Of a stretch of 39,363 nt of DNA, positions 1 to 6,441 are shown piece by piece. The DNA is taken from the IMG/VR virus record IMGVR_UViG_3300023274_000006, positions 1 through 39,363 of that record; one strand, given 5' to 3'. The translations under genes and the position numbers were made by a program. The stretch is from a virus. Position 1 is the first letter of the stretch, and every line of letters starts with the position of its first letter. The notes beneath the pieces are model-generated. The model was not told the DNA's origin. It made no database searches and saw nothing but the letters and a program-made list of their open reading frames with translations.

Positions 1-13
1 ATGGGAGATCCAG
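1..13. other. Inverted chimeric tip of contig
   Basis: Positions 1-13 are the exact reverse complement of 242-254, and 1-9 disagree with the sequence that precedes the repeat at the other end (39229-39237). Positions 10-13 (CCAG) are shared by both, a microhomology junction. This fits a fold-back read or amplification chimera, not phage biology. Confidence 0.8.
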
Positions 14-1507
14 GACGCACGCGCCGGTCGCGTGGCGCATCGCCCGTACGGCGTCGGTCAGGTAGCCCATCTGTCCGGCGTCGTTCTCGTTCAGCCCCAC
101 CGTCACGCGCGCCTGCGTGTCGATGATGACCATGCCGACGTCCAAGCGCTTCGCCGCGCCGATCAGCGCCGCCCACCTCCGAGCGTCCGAGACCTGCACC
201 GGGATCGGCAGGAAGAACACGTCGGTCATGCGGCGCTCGTTCTGGATCTCCCATGCCCTCTTGCGCAGGGTGATCCCCTTCGCCCCCTCCGCGACGACGT
301 ACAGCACGCGCCGCTTCGCGACGTTCTTGCCCCGCCACGGGATCCCCGACGCGACGTGCCCCGCCCAGTCGAGCGCGACGAACGACTTGAAGCCGCCCGA
401 CGGACTGATCAACCAGGTCTCACTGTCGAGGTCGATCAGGTCCCAGATCAGCGGTTCCGGCGGGGGCTGCGCGTCCATCGCGTCGGTGTCGAGCACCTGC
501 GCCATGAGCGCGTCGATGTCCGCGTCCTCCGCCGCGACGTCGGTCCGCTCGGTGACGACCGGTGCCGCCTTCGCCGCCTCCCAGACGCGAGGCTGTCCGG
601 CGCCCGCCGCGATCTGCCGGCGCAGCGTGTCGATCATCGCGTCACGGTCGTGCGGCCCCCGCCACGTCCAACCAGACAGGGCGCCCTCCAGGATCGCGAG
701 CACCGTCGGCGCGGCGAGCTGTCCGGCGCCGACCACCTGTCCCGCCCGGAACGCCAGCGACGCGGCGAGGGGGTTGCCCCGTCCGTCCGGCGCGGCGGCC
801 AGCTCGACCGCGAGCGAGGTCACGTAAGCCATGGCCTCCGCTGCGTCGGCGGCGACGCCCGTACCGGTGAGCACGGTGCTGGGCTGCGCAAACAGGTCTC
901 CCGTGCTCGCCGTGCTCACCTGCGTGCTCGGTGAGCGTCGCGCGGCGACGCGACGCGCGAGGATCAGGCCGGACGTGTCCGTTGCCAATCGTTCATCGAG
1001 CTTGGGCTCTACCAACCAGGCGTATGCCCGCTCCACACCGTCCAGCGCCCGGCGCACCGTCGGGCCGATGAACACGAACCCTCGGCCGGTGCCGTCGGGT
1101 GCTCCGCCCTGGACGTCGACCCCCCGGTACGGCGTGCTCTTGCCCTGCCCGAGCGGTGCGATCAGATCGTGCGTACCGCCGTTCGGGGTGCTCTGCCTGC
1201 CGTAGGAGTACGGGAGGGCGCTGTCGGCCACCATCTCCCGGTAGCCCTCCGTGCCACCGTTGCGCGGGTCGACGTCGAGAAAGTCGACGGCGTGTCCGCC
1301 GACGGCGCAGAGCGCCCAACCAGGACGCCACCTGTTCACGACGTCCGGCGTCGGGGTTGAGGTCTCCCACCCCGACGGCAGTTTGAAGCCGATCTTCGTG
1401 TCGGGTGCGGGCGGTGCTACGAACACCGGTACGCCGGCCTTCACCAGCTCGCGCGCGATGTCGAGTGCGCGCTCCTGCTCCGGCGTCAGGTTCACATCCG
1501 TACCCAT
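1..1507 (-). CDS. Primase-polymerase/helicase fusion, N-terminal part (runs off window start)
   Basis: Reading leftward from ATG 1507 (GGAAGG ribosome site 9-14 nt upstream) the frame stays open to the window edge. Met459 falls at 133 and, through the terminal overlap, is the same codon as 39361, so the full protein is 679 residues (458 here plus 221 at 38696-39363). Residues 1-190 form a bifunctional prim-pol domain: acidic pair D78/D80 in FLDVDPRNGG, an S-x-GG-x-H motif (STPNGGTH), and a third motif ending GFVFIGP. A Ser/Thr-rich linker (about 190-215) follows, then a RepA/AAA_25-type ATPase with Walker A PSGGFKSF (Lys374) and Walker B VIIDT (Asp463). The family primes and unwinds DNA for phage or plasmid replication. 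Codons at positions 1-9 are not genuine (see the chimera entry). Confidence 0.93.
   Translation of the reverse strand, partial: MGTDVNLTPEQERALDIARELVKAGVPVFVAPPAPDTKIGFKLPSGWETSTPTPDVVNRWRPGWALCAVGGHAVDFLDVDPRNGGTEGYREMVADSALPYSYGRQSTPNGGTHDLIAPLGQGKSTPYRGVDVQGGAPDGTGRGFVFIGPTVRRALDGVERAYAWLVEPKLDERLATDTSGLILARRVAARRSPSTQVSTASTGDLFAQPSTVLTGTGVAADAAEAMAYVTSLAVELAAAPDGRGNPLAASLAFRAGQVVGAGQLAAPTVLAILEGALSGWTWRGPHDRDAMIDTLRRQIAAGAGQPRVWEAAKAAPVVTERTDVAAEDADIDALMAQVLDTDAMDAQPPPEPLIWDLIDLDSETWLISPSGGFKSFVALDWAGHVASGIPWRGKNVAKRRVLYVVAEGAKGITLRKRAWEIQNERRMTDVFFLPIPVQVSDARRWAALIGAAKRLDVGMVIIDTQARVTVGLNENDAGQMGYLTDAVRAMRHATGACVLDLP
10..135. repeat. Terminal overlap, left copy (126 bp)
   Basis: Identical to 39238-39363 with an offset of 39,228. 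The prim-pol/helicase frame continues seamlessly across it, so it is most simply an assembly overlap of a circular or circularly permuted genome. A true 126-bp terminal redundancy is not excluded. Confidence 0.95.
867..937. repeat. Iteron-like GTGAGCAC/GTGCTC cluster inside the prim-pol linker
   Basis: Six TGAGCA/TGCTC-type cores (at about 868, 877, 904, 913, 925, 932) lie in 71 bp, matching the core of the repeats at 1797-2023. They encode a Ser-Thr rich linker, so coding constraint is an alternative explanation. Confidence 0.4.
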
Positions 1508-1545
1508 TTGCGGTACCTTCCGGTGTAGGTGAGGTAAAGCGTCAG

Positions 1546-1579
1546 GTGAAGCCCCGGGAGCGTCGACCCGGGGCTTCAC
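1546..1579 (-). terminator. 13-bp hairpin between the 51-residue gene and prim-pol gene
   Basis: Arms 1546-1558 and 1567-1579 (GTGAAGCCCCGGG and its complement) enclose an 8-nt loop. The right arm overlaps the stop codon of the upstream 51-residue gene. No T-run follows, so it may attenuate or process the transcript and not fully terminate it. Confidence 0.6.
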
Positions 1580-1731
1580 TGTCCCTCCGGTCGGACCTGA
1601 TCCGGCGGAACGACGGCGTATCCCTCCTCCGTGATCAGTTCGATCGCCTCGAGGATCTTCTTCTCCCGGTACTTGCGCGCTCGTGTCGCGCGTGCGTTCG
1701 CCGTCTGCTGACGGCGTGCGTCGGTGGTCAT
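1576..1731 (-). CDS. Small basic protein upstream of the replication gene
   Basis: Fifty-one residues from ATG 1731, preceded by AGGA about 10 nt upstream; an in-frame TTG 27 nt earlier lacks better support. The N-terminal half is Arg/Lys-rich (ARRQQTANARATRARKYREKK) and probably helical; the rest is acidic then ends PPDQVRPEGQ. No family is recognised. It is transcribed with, and 68 bp upstream of, the prim-pol/helicase gene and directly faces the iteron region, so a DNA-binding or replication accessory role is a reasonable guess only. Confidence 0.6.
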   Translation of the reverse strand: MTTDARRQQTANARATRARKYREKKILEAIELITEEGYAVVPPDQVRPEGQ

Positions 1732-1744
1732 GGACGATGATCCT

Positions 1745-1775
1745 GTCACAGTAAACAATTCATGTCTACTGTGAC
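1745..1775. promoter_or_regulatory. 9-bp dyad upstream of the leftward replication operon
   Basis: GTCACAGTA (1745-1753) and TACTGTGAC (1767-1775) form a perfect inverted repeat with a 13-bp centre, 14 bp upstream of ATG 1731. The spacing suits a dimeric regulator or a leader hairpin; no convincing -35/-10 pair could be assigned on the minus strand here. Confidence 0.45.
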
Positions 1776-1796
1776 TCTTGCTCTACAGCCAGTGAG

Positions 1797-2023
1797 TGCT
1801 CGGTAGCAAATCGTGATGCTCACCAGTGAGCATACTATATACTTAATAGGTGGGTGTTATGCTCAGTGCGTGCTCAGTGCGTGCTCAGTGCGTGATCTCC
1901 ATTTTCGCAGGTCACGGCTTTGCGTGCTCACGCGTGCTCAGTCGTGCTCAGTACGACGGCTACCAATGCTCGCGAAGCGTGCTCAGGGGGTTCTCTTACC
2001 CCTGAGCACGCTGAGCATGAGCA
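1797..2023. repeat. Iteron region, candidate replication origin
   Basis: In 227 bp there are twelve exact TGCTCA/TGAGCA cores (1817, 1827 minus, 1860, 1871, 1882, 1925, 1935, 1945, 1980, 2003 minus, 2012 minus, 2018 minus) and two TGCTCG variants (1797, 1967). Copies at 1860, 1871 and 1882 are perfect 11-bp tandem repeats (TGCTCAGTGCG); those at 1925, 1935 and 1945 recur every 10 bp, one helical turn. A perfect palindrome ATGCTCAC-CA-GTGAGCAT (1816-1833) adjoins an AT-rich stretch (1833-1860). Placement next to a prim-pol/helicase gene and between divergent operons suits an iteron origin; an operator array is the alternative. The surrounding 1732-2095 holds no credible gene. Confidence 0.7.
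1980..2008. terminator. 10-bp inverted repeat within the iteron region
   Basis: TGCTCAGGGG (1980-1989) pairs with CCCCTGAGCA (1999-2008) around a 9-nt loop. The arms incorporate two iteron cores, so it may be a protein-binding dyad and not a transcription stop. Confidence 0.4.
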
Positions 2024-2056
2024 CCGGATGAGGGTGGGTGAAGGTAGGGAAAATGA

Positions 2057-2088
2057 AGCTACTAGAAACCTCCTACGTCGCGTATAGT
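2057..2088 (+). promoter_or_regulatory. Left-arm promoter with shared operator; leaderless start
   Basis: A -10 hexamer TATAGT (2083-2088) lies 7 nt before ATG 2096, implying a leaderless transcript. Just upstream, AGCTACTAGAAACCT (2057-2071) matches the right-arm spacer operator with one mismatch in 15 positions. No strong -35 is seen (TACTAG at 2060-2065 has the right spacing), which suggests dependence on the factor that binds the operator. Confidence 0.55.
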
Positions 2089-2095
2089 GGACATC

Positions 2096-2383
2096 ATGAA
2101 GCTGAGCGGCGACCCGGCACCGGACTTCGGAAGGTCCGGCTACCCCTCCCGGGGGGAGCTGATCGGTCCGGCATGGCAGGCCATGTGGGACGATCTTGCA
2201 GAGGACAGGTGGACCTTCGCTGATGTCGCGATCTCCGGCGGCTGCGCCGCCGGCGTCCAACCGAAGACGGCTCTGAACCTTCTTCGGTCGGCGCGACGGG
2301 CCGGAATCTTGGAGGTCGAGTACCGCAAGATCGGCAACCCGACGCGTAGGCGGCCGTACTACCGGATCAAGGCAAGCCGGTGA
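2096..2383 (+). CDS. Putative winged-helix DNA-binding protein
   Basis: Ninety-five residues. ATG 2096 is chosen because a TATAGT -10 box ends 7 nt before it; the upstream in-frame GTG 2087 overlaps that box. The region from about residue 38 (TFADVAISGGCAAGVQPKTALNLLRSARRAGIL) reads like a helix-turn-helix followed by a wing (EVEYRKIGNPTRRRPYYRI). No named family is recognised. It is first in the left-arm early operon and overlaps the resolvase gene by 4 bp, so a regulatory or replication-linked role is likely but unproven. Confidence 0.7.
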   Translation: MKLSGDPAPDFGRSGYPSRGELIGPAWQAMWDDLAEDRWTFADVAISGGCAAGVQPKTALNLLRSARRAGILEVEYRKIGNPTRRRPYYRIKASR

Positions 2384-2883
2384 CGGCGGAGGCGGGTGAC
2401 CGGGGAGCGCCCAACCTCCTGGTTGGCTTCACGGTGATGGGGCGGGCGCGGCCGAAGGGGTCGCTCAAGGCGATCCCGTTCCGAAAGGCCGGCGGCAAGA
2501 TCGGCGTGCACATGAAGGAGCAGTCCACCGACGGGTCGCTCTGGCGCCAACACGTGGCGACGGTTGCGCGGGTGGCGGTGCGCGCCCTGGGCGGTTACGC
2601 GGAAGGTGGCGTGACGGGGTTCCCGACCGTGCTGCCGGTCCGGGTGGTCATGCGGTTCGGGTTCGAACGGATCAAGGGCACGACGGTCGAGGGCGCCGAG
2701 CACGCGCCTGTGTCCGGGTACTTCGGGGACGTCGACAAGCTCGTGCGCAACGTCCTGGACGCCCTGACCGACGCGGGGGTCTACGCGGACGATCGGTTGG
2801 TGACGCGGGTGGAGGCGGTCAAGTGCTACGTCGCCGATGGCGAGACGGCGCACACGACGGTAGAGGTCTGGGAGGACTGGTGA
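2380..2883 (+). CDS. RusA-family Holliday junction resolvase
   Basis: A 167-residue protein from GTG 2380, overlapping the previous stop. The segment GDVDKLVRNVLDALTDAGVYADD (about residues 116-138) is the RusA signature, with the acidic and lysine residues that hold the catalytic metal; the N-terminal GRARPKGSLKAIP is also typical. RusA dimers cleave four-way junctions, here presumably resolving recombination intermediates of replicating phage DNA before packaging. Length is usual for phage members, somewhat longer than E. coli RusA (120). Confidence 0.88.
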   Translation: MTAEAGDRGAPNLLVGFTVMGRARPKGSLKAIPFRKAGGKIGVHMKEQSTDGSLWRQHVATVARVAVRALGGYAEGGVTGFPTVLPVRVVMRFGFERIKGTTVEGAEHAPVSGYFGDVDKLVRNVLDALTDAGVYADDRLVTRVEAVKCYVADGETAHTTVEVWEDW

Positions 2884-3083
2884 GCGAGACGAGGGACTTC
2901 GTGCCGAGCGAGGCGTACGGCACGGGCGGCATCAGCAACGCGCTAGCGGTGGAGCGCCTGGAGCGGCGGTGCAATGAGCTGCGGTCGATGATCGGGACGC
3001 TGGAGCGTGAGCTTGGTGAGCTCCGGGACCGGGTTCGCGAACTGACGGAGCGGGTCCCGGACTGGACGGTGCGGGATGAGTGA
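2880..3083 (+). CDS. Small coiled-coil protein
   Basis: Sixty-seven residues from GTG 2880, overlapping the resolvase stop by 4 bp. Residues 22-60 (VERLERRCNELRSMIGTLERELGELRDRVRELTE) show regular heptads and are predicted coiled coil; the ends are charged. No family is recognised. Tight coupling to the resolvase suggests co-expression; it may be a subunit or adaptor. Confidence 0.65.
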   Translation: MSETRDFVPSEAYGTGGISNALAVERLERRCNELRSMIGTLERELGELRDRVRELTERVPDWTVRDE

Positions 3084-3258
3084 CGCGGTGGTGGTGAGGC
3101 CTGGCGACGTGTTGCTGCTGCCTACGGAGCGGATGCTCAACAGAGACGCGAGGTGCACGATCGAGAGGCTTCAGGATTGGATGCCGGGGGTGACGGTCGG
3201 CCTCGTGGAGGGCACTCTGATGACGCACGCGGTGATCTATCGGGTGGAGAAGGGCTGA
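3076..3258 (+). CDS. Hypothetical 60-residue protein
   Basis: Starts at ATG 3076, overlapping the previous gene by 8 bp. Alternating hydrophobic stretches (VVVRPGDVLLLPTER, GVTVGLVEGTLMTHAVIYRV) suggest a small beta-rich fold. No family is recognised. The chain of overlaps continues the left-arm early operon. Confidence 0.6.
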   Translation: MSDAVVVRPGDVLLLPTERMLNRDARCTIERLQDWMPGVTVGLVEGTLMTHAVIYRVEKG

Positions 3259-3461
3259 TGCCGGACGGGGTGCGGCGTTACTGGGTGGCGTACAGCGGCA
3301 AGACGTTCGACGGGCGGCACGTCATCGGTGCGATCGACATCACGTGTCCGGGGATCTTCGGACCGGATGATCTTGATGAGATTGTCCGGATGGTCAAAGA
3401 GCGTCGGTCCGAATTCTCGTCCGTCGTCATCACGCACTGGACGGCGTTCGATGGACGTTGA
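3258..3461 (+). CDS. Hypothetical 67-residue protein
   Basis: Starts at ATG 3258, sharing one base with the upstream TGA. It begins RRYWVAYSGKTFDGRHVIGAIDI, a pattern of short beta strands, and ends with a helical segment (DDLDEIVRMVKERR). No family is recognised; the position in a run of overlapping genes supports its being translated. Confidence 0.6.
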   Translation: MPDGVRRYWVAYSGKTFDGRHVIGAIDITCPGIFGPDDLDEIVRMVKERRSEFSSVVITHWTAFDGR

Positions 3462-4089
3462 CAGCGAGCGCGCGGCGGTGAGGTGGCAGCGGGAGCAAGC
3501 GCTGTACGAACTAGGCGGTCTCGGCAAGTGCTGGGTGTGCGGCGGCAGGACCGCTGAGAGGCTCCCTGACGGCCGAAACCGGCATGGTGGGTGTACCGGG
3601 GAGGGTTACGTCACGAAGGAGGACGGGAGCCCGTTCAGGGCGCCGGACATTCCTTGGGACACTCCGGGCGTCGCTCCGGATCCGGAGAGGCGTACTGAGC
3701 TGGGCGTACTGCCTGACTGGTGGCGGACAATGCCACCGGACAGGGCGACCAGGACGGCGCGGGTCGAGGCGGTCGCTGACGGGAGGCGACCGGAGATCGA
3801 CCCATGGGTGCTGGGCGCGCCGGACAAGGTGCGTGCGGCGGTGGGCAAGGTGCGCGCGGCAGGCTGGACGGTTTGGACGGCGGCGCTGAACGATGCCGGC
3901 GTCGGGGGGCGGGCACGGGTGCTCATGGTGGCGTACCGGGGTGCCGACATGATCGTCCTGCCCTGGGATCAGGGCGTCGACCTGACATGGAAGGGCGGGG
4001 CCGGGTCGCATTGGCGGGGCCGGGTGCCGATCACCGGCAAGGCGACGATGACGGCGCTGATGAAGATCATGATGGAGGTGGCGGAGTGA
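3451..4089 (+). CDS. Cys-containing hypothetical protein
   Basis: A 212-residue protein from ATG 3451, overlapping the previous stop; the open frame extends further upstream but that part is antisense-like and lacks a start with a ribosome site. An N-terminal zinc-ribbon-like unit (CWVCGGRT at about 26-33, then HGGC near 45) precedes a Pro/Trp-rich middle. The last 80 residues (AAVGKVRAAGWTVWTAALND to GRVPITGKATMTALMKIMMEVAE) look like a compact alpha/beta domain. Function unknown. It ends the left-arm early operon. Confidence 0.65.
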   Translation: MDVDSERAAVRWQREQALYELGGLGKCWVCGGRTAERLPDGRNRHGGCTGEGYVTKEDGSPFRAPDIPWDTPGVAPDPERRTELGVLPDWWRTMPPDRATRTARVEAVADGRRPEIDPWVLGAPDKVRAAVGKVRAAGWTVWTAALNDAGVGGRARVLMVAYRGADMIVLPWDQGVDLTWKGGAGSHWRGRVPITGKATMTALMKIMMEVAE

Positions 4090-4118
4090 AACCTAACAGC
4101 CACCTACCGGCCTTACAG
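4090..4118 (-). promoter_or_regulatory. Degenerate copy of the right-arm promoter/operator element
   Basis: On the minus strand: weak -35 CTGTAA (4113-4118), 17-nt spacer GGCCGGTAGGTGGCTGT (4096-4112; 12 of 17 match AGCTAGTAGGTTCCTGT), then TAGGTT (4090-4095). It points back into the left-arm operon from the junction with the packaging genes. It could be an operator-only site or a source of antisense RNA. Confidence 0.4.
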
Positions 4119-4140
4119 CTTGCGTTATAAGCTTCATAAC

Positions 4141-4635
4141 GTGGGACAACGAGACGGGACGCCGTTGGGCCAGCGACGACACAGGTCGCTGGCCATCCGG
4201 CTTTTGGCCGAGGGGAGACTCCCCCAGACCGAGATCGCCAAGGCGTGCGGCGTGTCGCAGCCCGCCATCTCCGTCTTCGCTCGCGACAACGCCGAGGAGA
4301 TTCAGCGCCTGCGCGAGAACGCGAACGCCGGCATGTCGCAACTGTGGATCGCCGACCAGACGGCGCGCGTCGAGCAGTTGCAGGAGCGCGTGGAGCAGTT
4401 GATCGAACTGGCGACGGCGGAGTTGCCGCCGAAGTTCGACGTCAAGGGGTCGCCGCTGTGGGGGCCGAACGGCGAGCCGGTCAGGGACGCGTCGACCCGC
4501 GTGGAGGCGATCCGGGAGATTCGGGCGTCGCTGCGCAGCGTGGCCGAGGAGTTGGGCCAGCTCAAGCCGAAGCTTGAGTTGGACGGGCAGACGCTCCGGG
4601 TGGAGATCGTCGGCGTGGACATGAACCAGGTGTGA
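4141..4635 (+). CDS. Terminase small subunit
   Basis: A 164-residue protein taken from GTG 4141; a TTG 21 nt upstream is also in frame, and neither has a clear ribosome site. TTATAA at 4125-4130 could be a -10 box for a leaderless GTG. A helix-turn-helix (TEIAKACGVSQPAISVFARDN, about residues 25-45) would recognise the packaging site, followed by a helical oligomerisation region (RVEQLQERVEQLIELA) and a C-terminal segment for large-subunit contact. Identity rests on this layout and on the large subunit 260 bp downstream. Confidence 0.75.
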   Translation: MGQRDGTPLGQRRHRSLAIRLLAEGRLPQTEIAKACGVSQPAISVFARDNAEEIQRLRENANAGMSQLWIADQTARVEQLQERVEQLIELATAELPPKFDVKGSPLWGPNGEPVRDASTRVEAIREIRASLRSVAEELGQLKPKLELDGQTLRVEIVGVDMNQV

Positions 4636-4648
4636 CGGGAGAGCGGGC

Positions 4649-4768
4649 ATGGGGATCAGGGAAGCGCTGCGCGCCGTGTCGGCGTTCGGATGGTGGACGT
4701 ACGGCGTGGCGTGCGTCGGGGCGTTCTGCGTCGGCTACGTGATCGGACTGTTGCGAGACGCGTCATGA
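4649..4768 (+). CDS. Tiny membrane protein between terminase subunits
   Basis: Thirty-nine residues from ATG 4649 with GGGAGAG 8 nt upstream. One hydrophobic helix with aromatic flanks (FGWWTYGVACVGAFCVGYVIGLL) is predicted to span the membrane. The stop overlaps the next start (ATGA). No family is recognised. Confidence 0.6.
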   Translation: MGIREALRAVSAFGWWTYGVACVGAFCVGYVIGLLRDAS

Positions 4769-4896
4769 CGGCGTTGCGCCGTGCTGGCGCGGAGGTCGTG
4801 CGCACCGTGGAGCTGGGAGGCGTCTGCGCCGTGCTACTCCTGGTTGGCGTCGCGCTGGTGCACGGTGCCGTCGCGCTGCTGAAGCTCACGCTGTGA
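4765..4896 (+). CDS. Second tiny membrane protein between terminase subunits
   Basis: Forty-three residues from ATG 4765, overlapping both neighbours by 4 bp. A basic N-terminus (TALRRAGAEVVR) is followed by one hydrophobic helix (LGGVCAVLLLVGVALVHGAVALL). Function unknown; translational coupling ties its dosage to the terminase large subunit. Confidence 0.6.
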   Translation: MTALRRAGAEVVRTVELGGVCAVLLLVGVALVHGAVALLKLTL

Positions 4897-6221
4897 GCAC
4901 TCCGGTCCTGACGCGGTACGTGCCGCGCGGCGCGGCGCGCGACGTGCTGACGGACCGTTCGCCCGAACTGCTGATGGACGGCCCGGCGGGTACGGGGAAG
5001 TCCATGGCGTGCCTGATGAAGATCATGCTGTGCGCGATGAAGTACCCGAACGCGCGCTTCCTGATCGTGCGGCAGACGCTCGTGTCGCTGTCGACGTCGG
5101 CGATGGTGACGTGGACGCAGAAGGTGGCGAAGGACGCGCTTGCCACCGGGCAGATGACGTACTACGGCGGCTCGCGTAACGAACCTGCGCAGTACCGGCT
5201 GGCGAACGGCAGCAAGATCATGCTGGCCGGGCTGGACAAGCCCAGCAAGATCATGTCCACCGAGTACGACATGATCTATGTCCAGGAGGCGACGGAGCTT
5301 CAGGCGACGGCGTGGCTCGCCCTGTCGTCGCGCCTGCGCAACGGCGCCATGCCGTACCAGCAGTTGCTCGCTGACTGCAACCCGGACGCCGAGACGCACT
5401 GGCTCAACCAGCGCGCGAACAGCGGCGCGATCAAGCGGCTGGTCTCCCGGCACGTCGACAACCCCGTGTACTACCGCGAGGACGGGACGCTGACACCTGA
5501 GGGTGCGGCGTACATGGCGCGGCTGGACGCGTTGACCGGCGTGACGCGGTTGCGCCTGCGCGACGGGCTGTGGGTCAGCGCCGAGGGTGTGATCTACGAA
5601 GGATGGAACCCCGGCATTCACCTGATCAACAACGTGCCGGCGCCGGGTGGGCACGTGCCGTTGTCGTGGCCGCGCTTCTGGGTGATCGACTTCGGCTTCA
5701 CCAACCCGTTCGTCTGCCAGTGGTGGGCGCAGGATCACGATGGCCGGCTGTACATGTACCGCGAGATCTACATGACGCGCCGCACCGTCAAGGATCACTG
5801 CGAGAAGATCAAGGGATTGTTGATCCGCAAGGACGGCACGTGGATCGAGCCCAAACCGCAGAAGATCATCACGGACCATGACGCGGAGGACCGGGCGACG
5901 TTCGAGCAGGAGATGGGACTGCCGACCCACGCCGCGACCAAGACCGTGAAGGACGGCATCGACGGGGTGACGGAGCGGCTGAAGCCGGCGGGCGACGGGC
6001 GGCCGAGGCTGTTCCTGGTGCGCGGTGCGCTGGTGGAGCGGGACAGCGCGCTCGCGCTCCAGATGCGGCCGACGTGCACGGCGGAGGAGTTCCCCGTGTA
6101 CGTGTGGAACGAGGCGAAGGACCAGCCGATCAAAGAGCATGATCATGGGATGGACACGACGCGGTATATCGTGGCCGACCAGGACCTGCGTCCGCAGTAC
6201 AACATCCGATGGATCGGCTGA
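4893..6221 (+). CDS. Terminase large subunit
   Basis: A 442-residue packaging motor and nuclease from GTG 4893. The ATPase half has Walker A GPAGTGKS (residues 30-37) and a Walker B-like DMIYVQEATEL (about 128-138, catalytic Glu). The nuclease half carries the RNase H-like acidic motifs VIDFGFTNPF (about 268) and ITDHDAEDRATF (about 327). It translocates DNA into the prohead through the portal and cuts concatemers. Length is normal for the family. It overlaps the upstream membrane gene. Confidence 0.95.
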   Translation: MSTPVLTRYVPRGAARDVLTDRSPELLMDGPAGTGKSMACLMKIMLCAMKYPNARFLIVRQTLVSLSTSAMVTWTQKVAKDALATGQMTYYGGSRNEPAQYRLANGSKIMLAGLDKPSKIMSTEYDMIYVQEATELQATAWLALSSRLRNGAMPYQQLLADCNPDAETHWLNQRANSGAIKRLVSRHVDNPVYYREDGTLTPEGAAYMARLDALTGVTRLRLRDGLWVSAEGVIYEGWNPGIHLINNVPAPGGHVPLSWPRFWVIDFGFTNPFVCQWWAQDHDGRLYMYREIYMTRRTVKDHCEKIKGLLIRKDGTWIEPKPQKIITDHDAEDRATFEQEMGLPTHAATKTVKDGIDGVTERLKPAGDGRPRLFLVRGALVERDSALALQMRPTCTAEEFPVYVWNEAKDQPIKEHDHGMDTTRYIVADQDLRPQYNIRWIG

Positions 6222-6237
6222 CAGGACGGGAGTGGAC

Positions 6238-6441
6238 ATGGATCAGGTTGATGCATCGGGTTTGACGTGGCGCAAGTCGTCGTTCAGCGACAGCACCAGC
6301 GATTGCGTCGAGGTGGCCGAGCTGTACGACGGGGAGGTCGGGGTGCGTAACAGTAAGCGGCCCGACGACGCGGTCGTGTGGTTCAACGGCCCTGAGTGGG
6401 CGGCGTTTGTCAAGGGCGTCCGGGCGGGAGAGTTCGACTGA
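6238..6441 (+). CDS. DUF397 domain protein
   Basis: Sixty-seven residues, covering one entire DUF397 domain: LTWRKSSFSDSTSDCVEVAEL, then VGVRNSKRPDDAVVWF and the terminal WAAFVKGVRAGEFD. In actinomycete chromosomes DUF397 proteins are usually encoded beside an XRE/DUF5753 regulator and are thought to be its partner. Here there is no such neighbour; the gene sits between terminase and portal. The nearest XRE-type gene is at 26603-26833. The domain points to a Streptomyces-like host and to past acquisition from one. Confidence 0.9.
   Translation: MDQVDASGLTWRKSSFSDSTSDCVEVAELYDGEVGVRNSKRPDDAVVWFNGPEWAAFVKGVRAGEFD

Noticed and set aside
117-827. 236-residue open frame on the plus strand
   Set aside because: Antisense to the prim-pol/helicase gene, which is recognisable by its motifs once the window ends are joined.
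1860-1892. CRISPR-like tandem repeats
   Set aside because: Three adjacent 11-bp units with no spacers and no cas genes; consistent with iterons.
1813-2031. 72-residue plus-strand frame across the iteron region
   Set aside because: No ribosome site, Cys/Leu-rich composition dictated by the TGCTCA repeats, and hairpins throughout.
2660-2680. TTCGAAC T-loop-like match
   Set aside because: Inside the RusA-like coding sequence without flanking T stem or acceptor pairing.
4656-6239. 527-residue open frame on the minus strand
   Set aside because: Antisense to the terminase large subunit, whose motifs are intact; the reverse translation is Arg/His-rich with no domain.
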